8,660 bases of DNA from the NCBI GenBank assembly GCA_023247135.1, contig JAHFHB010000067.1:1-8660 (forward strand). Direction: 5' to 3'. Shown here piece by piece: positions 6,067 through 8,660 of this stretch. The DNA comes from Candidatus Omnitrophota bacterium (GTDB lineage: Bacteria; Omnitrophota; Omnitrophia; Omnitrophales; Aquincolibacteriaceae). The first letter of the stretch is position 1, and each line of letters starts with the position of its first letter. Below the pieces are notes generated by a model, which did not search any database, was not told where the DNA came from, and saw nothing but the letters and a program-made list of their open reading frames with translations. The position numbers and the translations under genes are program-made.

Positions 6067-6343
6067 CACTTTCGAAAAAGTTCTTTGATGATTTTGAGAT
6101 CGCAGTGATTTAAAAGCGGAAAATTTCTCCCGCGGCGCACAAACGCAGATGAGACTCACCAAAGCGTTGCGTTGCCGCCAGAAATGGCCCGCTTGCAGTC
6201 GGCGGCACACTCATTCGAGTAACTACGAAGGTCAGAAACGGATACTCATGCATCCATCCAGACGGTCAGGACGTGATTGGCTGCGCAATCGTAAAAGTTT
6301 CATTTCAGGCGAGTTCACCCGTAATCAATCTAAAAAAATTTAG
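6067..6343 (+). ncRNA. Candidate structured leader or small RNA upstream of nrdJ
   Basis: Downstream of the promoter several inverted repeats follow in order. ACTTT 6068-6072 pairs with AAAGT 6077-6081. AACGCA 6142-6147 pairs with TGCGTT 6168-6173, extended by GCGGC 6132-6136 with GCCGC 6174-6178. TGCCGCC 6173-6179 can instead pair with GGCGGCA 6201-6207. GATTG 6275-6279 pairs with CAATC 6286-6290, and CTAAA 6330-6334 with TTTAG 6339-6343. The second and third pairings exclude each other, as in leader switches. No B12-box, T-box, tmRNA, RNase P or SRP core was recognised. A 64-codon, Arg/Lys-rich frame at 6149-6343 overlaps, so part of this could be coding. Function unknown. Confidence 0.3.
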
Positions 6344-6382
6344 TTAAGAAAAAATCAGCCTATGTCGAACTATCCCCTAGTG

Positions 6383-6398
6383 ACACTACATATAGTAC
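6383..6398 (+). promoter_or_regulatory. NrdR box 1 upstream of nrdJ
   Basis: ACACTACATATAGTAC matches 13 of 16 positions of the NrdR-box consensus as I recall it (acaCwAtATaTwGtgt), with 9 of the 10 core positions intact. NrdR is the nucleotide-sensing repressor of ribonucleotide reductase genes. The site is 104 bases before the nrdJ start codon and contains a possible -10 (TATAGT, 6391-6396). Confidence 0.75.
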
Positions 6399-6413
6399 TT
6401 GAGTTTAAAACGA

Positions 6414-6429
6414 CAACTATATGTGGTAA
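6414..6429 (+). promoter_or_regulatory. NrdR box 2 upstream of nrdJ
   Basis: CAACTATATGTGGTAA is a weaker match (about 10 of 16), but its core CTATATGTGG begins exactly 31 bases after the core of box 1, three helical turns, the usual geometry for paired NrdR sites. The two boxes also form a 10-of-11 inverted repeat with each other (6386-6396 and 6416-6426). Confidence 0.65.
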
Positions 6430-6432
6430 CAT

Positions 6433-6461
6433 TAAAGGTGGGATGGTTAATGGCATATAAA
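6433..6461 (+). promoter_or_regulatory. Possible nrdJ-proximal promoter
   Basis: TATAAA at 6456-6461 is a fair -10. The only -35 candidate at a sensible distance, TTAAAG at 6433-6438, is poor. A start near 6468 would give a leader of about 35 bases and place both NrdR boxes just upstream of or overlapping the polymerase site. Confidence 0.3.
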
Positions 6462-6488
6462 TCTTTTTAAAAAAGTTTGCATTTTCAG

Positions 6489-6494
6489 AAGGAG
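6489..6494 (+). promoter_or_regulatory. Ribosome binding site of nrdJ
   Basis: AAGGAG lies 7 bases before ATG 6502. This consensus Shine-Dalgarno fixes the start of nrdJ. Confidence 0.9.
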
Positions 6495-6501
6495 ACCACC
6501 C

Positions 6502-8660
6502 ATGAGTTTAAAAGCGGATAAAAAAGAGAGTACTGGGTCCCAGGGGCAGGGGAAAAAGGGAGAGGACTCAAGCGGCCAAAGCGGAATTCGTTTTCAGCGC
6601 TTTTTTAGTCATGAGGGCGTCGATCCGCTCGAAGAAGTCCGCTATTCCCGCCGCAAGTCGGTGATTACGAACCCCGACGGCTCTGTTGTCTTTAAGATGG
6701 ACGATGTCGAAGTGCCCCAGGAGTGGAGCCAGCTCGCCACCGATATTATCGTTTCCAAATATTTCCGCAAGGCAGGTGTTCCCCATACGGGCCATGAAGT
6801 CAGCGCGCGTCAGGTGGTTTACCGCATCGCGCATACGCTGCGGACTGCCGGTGAGAAACTGGGCGGCTACTTTGCAACCGCCGAAGATGCCCAGGTTTTT
6901 GAAGACGAGCTTCTGCATCTCCTCATCAATCAGAAGTGTGTTTTTAATTCGCCGGTGTGGTTTAACTGCGGCCTGTATCACGAATATGAAATCCTCGGCA
7001 GCGGCGGCAATTTTTATTGGGACCCCGCGACAGGTACCATTAAAGAAACGACGGATGCCTATTCTCATCCGCAATGTTCCGCGTGTTTTATTCAATCGGT
7101 CGGCGATGACCTCATGTCGATTTTTGATCTCGTCAAGTCGGAAGCCAAGTTGTTTAAATACGGCTCGGGAACCGGAACGAATTTTTGCCGCATCCGCGGC
7201 CGGCAGGAAAAGCTTTCTGGCGGCGGCACCTCTTCAGGTTTGATGTCCTTCCTTGAAGTGCTGGATCGGGGAGCTGGGGCCACCAAGTCCGGCGGTACCA
7301 CGCGCCGTGCGGCCAAGATGGTTTGCCTGGATATGGATCATCCTGAAATCATCGATTTCATTAATTGGAAATCTCGCGAAGAGCGCAAGGCCAAGATTCT
7401 GATCGACGGCGGACTGCCGGCGGATTTCAATGGAGAAGCCTATCGCACGGTGGGCGGCCAGAATTCCAACAATTCAGTGCGTGTCAGCGATGATTTTATG
7501 CAAGCGTATTTGAATGATGGTTTGTGGCAGACGCGTTTTCGCACCACCGGGGAAATCTGCGAAACGTTTAAAGCGCGCGAGCTCATGACCCAGATCGCCA
7601 ATGCGGCCTGGAGCTGTGCGGATCCCGGTGTGCAGTACGACACCACAATCAATCGCTGGCACACGTGCAAAACCACGGATCGTATTTATGCCTCGAACCC
7701 GTGCTCCGAGTACATGTTTCTGGATGATTCCGCCTGCAACCTGGCGTCCATCAACTTGATGAAGTACGTGGATGCGGATGGCAAGTTTGATATCGATGCT
7801 TACCGCCAGACCGTGCGCGTGTTTATGACCGCCATGGAAGTCATCATTGATTTCGCGTCTTATCCGACTGCGCGTATTGCGCAAAACAGTCACGACTACC
7901 GGCCGTTGGGGCTTGGCTATGCAAACCTTGGCACAATGCTGATGATCAACAGCATTCCTTACGATTCTCCCAAGGCCCGCGCGATTTGCGCGGCACTGAC
8001 GGCCATCATGACCGGGCATGCGTACCGGACCTCGGCCGAGATTGCATCCACAAAAGGGCCCTTTCCGGGGTATCCTAAAAATCGCGATTCCATGCTGGGC
8101 GTGATGGGCATGCACCGTGATGCGGCTTACGCGATTTCTGCCGAAGATTGCCCGGCGGATCTTTTCCAGGCGGCCTGTGAAGATTGGGATGATGCCGTGC
8201 GGCTCGGAGAAAACTTTGGTTATCGCAACGCGCAAGCTACCGTGATTGCGCCGACCGGCACCATCGGTCTTTTGATGGATTGCGATACGACCGGCATCGA
8301 GCCTGATTTCTCACTGGTAAAATTTAAAAAACTGGCAGGCGGAGGTTATTTCAAAATCATCAATCAGTCCGTGCCGCGCGCCTTGAAGAAACAGGGCTAT
8401 TCGGACGCCGAAATCAACGACATCATTGAGTACATCAAGGGCACCGCCCGGTTGGACGGCTCGCCCTGGATTAACCGTGTGACGTTGAAAGAAAAAGGCT
8501 TGACGGAAGAAGAGCTCAATAAAGTAGAAGCCATGCTGCCGACGGCTTTCGATATTTCCTACCCGTTCAGCAAATGGACGTTTGGGGAAAAAGTTCTGGA
8601 GCGTTTGGGGATCAAGGCGGAGGAGTACAACAAGAAAGACTTTAACTTGCTGGAGTCCCT
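6502..8660 (+). CDS. nrdJ: Adenosylcobalamin-dependent class II ribonucleotide reductase NrdJ (3' partial)
   Basis: The frame is open to the right edge with 719 full codons. It reduces ribonucleotides to deoxyribonucleotides in the cytoplasm using a thiyl radical generated from adenosylcobalamin, so it needs no NrdB partner and no oxygen. The sequence follows the long B12-dependent NrdJ family known from Alphaproteobacteria and Actinobacteria. A hydrophilic tail of about 28 residues precedes IRFQRFFSHEGVDPLEEVRY and the PDGSVVF block. Cys195 (SACFIQSV) and Cys412 (SACNLASINL) should be the redox pair. Cys401 with Glu403 in NPCSE is the radical site, and the 11-residue spacing to Cys412 matches other class II enzymes. 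Other landmarks are KYGSGTGTNF, GGTTRRAAKMV, GQNSNNSVRV and the phosphate-binding PTGTIG at 584-589. No ATP-cone is visible at the N-terminus. The missing C-terminus should carry the remaining barrel and a Cys-containing tail. Paired NrdR boxes upstream suggest repression when dNTPs are plentiful. Confidence 0.95.
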   Translation, partial: MSLKADKKESTGSQGQGKKGEDSSGQSGIRFQRFFSHEGVDPLEEVRYSRRKSVITNPDGSVVFKMDDVEVPQEWSQLATDIIVSKYFRKAGVPHTGHEVSARQVVYRIAHTLRTAGEKLGGYFATAEDAQVFEDELLHLLINQKCVFNSPVWFNCGLYHEYEILGSGGNFYWDPATGTIKETTDAYSHPQCSACFIQSVGDDLMSIFDLVKSEAKLFKYGSGTGTNFCRIRGRQEKLSGGGTSSGLMSFLEVLDRGAGATKSGGTTRRAAKMVCLDMDHPEIIDFINWKSREERKAKILIDGGLPADFNGEAYRTVGGQNSNNSVRVSDDFMQAYLNDGLWQTRFRTTGEICETFKARELMTQIANAAWSCADPGVQYDTTINRWHTCKTTDRIYASNPCSEYMFLDDSACNLASINLMKYVDADGKFDIDAYRQTVRVFMTAMEVIIDFASYPTARIAQNSHDYRPLGLGYANLGTMLMINSIPYDSPKARAICAALTAIMTGHAYRTSAEIASTKGPFPGYPKNRDSMLGVMGMHRDAAYAISAEDCPADLFQAACEDWDDAVRLGENFGYRNAQATVIAPTGTIGLLMDCDTTGIEPDFSLVKFKKLAGGGYFKIINQSVPRALKKQGYSDAEINDIIEYIKGTARLDGSPWINRVTLKEKGLTEEELNKVEAMLPTAFDISYPFSKWTFGEKVLERLGIKAEEYNKKDFNLLES

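Noticed and set aside
6230..6285. SRP RNA-like GGTCAGGAC at 6265
   Set aside because: The following bases lack the GGAAGGNAGCA tetraloop and asymmetric-loop core needed for an SRP RNA.
6067..6501. Cobalamin riboswitch or T-box upstream of the B12-dependent reductase
   Set aside because: I looked for a B12-box-like AGCCAGGAGACC and a T-box TGGNACCGCG and found neither. The AGGTGGGATGG at 6436-6446 is only superficially similar to a T-box.
7474..8235. 253-codon frame on the - strand
   Set aside because: It is antisense to the clearly conserved NrdJ frame; the length is explained by GC-rich third positions. The same holds for 6568-7095 (-) and 6686-7243 (+).
1..8660. tRNA, rRNA, CRISPR array, transposase or integrase
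   Set aside because: None was seen on either strand; the repeats present are irregularly spaced and lie within or beside ordinary genes.

Overview
The window appears to come from an uncultured bacterium, and I suspect the Omnitrophota/PVC neighbourhood. That suspicion rests on a very large secreted- or structural-looking protein carrying repeated Arg-Ser-Glu-Met-Arg tags, which I associate from memory with that phylum; there is no marker gene here that settles it. GC is moderate to high in the genes and low in the 5953-6501 intergenic region. All recognisable genes are on the + strand.

Layout. (1) Positions 1-4317 hold the 3' part of a giant multidomain gene that is open at the left edge. 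It contains a stretch resembling UDP-sugar pyrophosphorylases (UDPGP fold), followed by three unrecognised segments. The boundaries fall at a short repeated DNA element that encodes RSEMR. A strong intrinsic terminator follows. (2) Positions 4376-5952 hold mnmE (tRNA U34 modification GTPase), preceded by a possible extended -10 promoter and a perfect 28-bp palindrome. The gene has two oddities: an in-frame palindromic repeat inserted in the N-terminal domain, and an in-frame TAA just before the GTPase domain that splits it into two reading frames. (3) Positions 5953-6501 are a 549-base gene-poor region. It has a good sigma-70-type promoter with an A/T-rich upstream tract, a structured stretch that may be a leader or small RNA, and two NrdR-box-like operators exactly 31 bp apart. 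(4) Positions 6502-8660 hold the 5' part of nrdJ, a B12-dependent class II ribonucleotide reductase, running off the right edge.

The three genes look like separate transcription units. mnmE and nrdJ are housekeeping functions (tRNA wobble modification; dNTP supply). The nrdJ control region reads as a classical NrdR target. The most unusual theme is repetitive palindromic DNA in or beside genes: RSEMR elements in the giant gene, a different element inside mnmE, and a 28-bp palindrome between them. This recalls protein-coding palindromic elements such as those described in Rickettsia, but in apparently unrelated sequence families.
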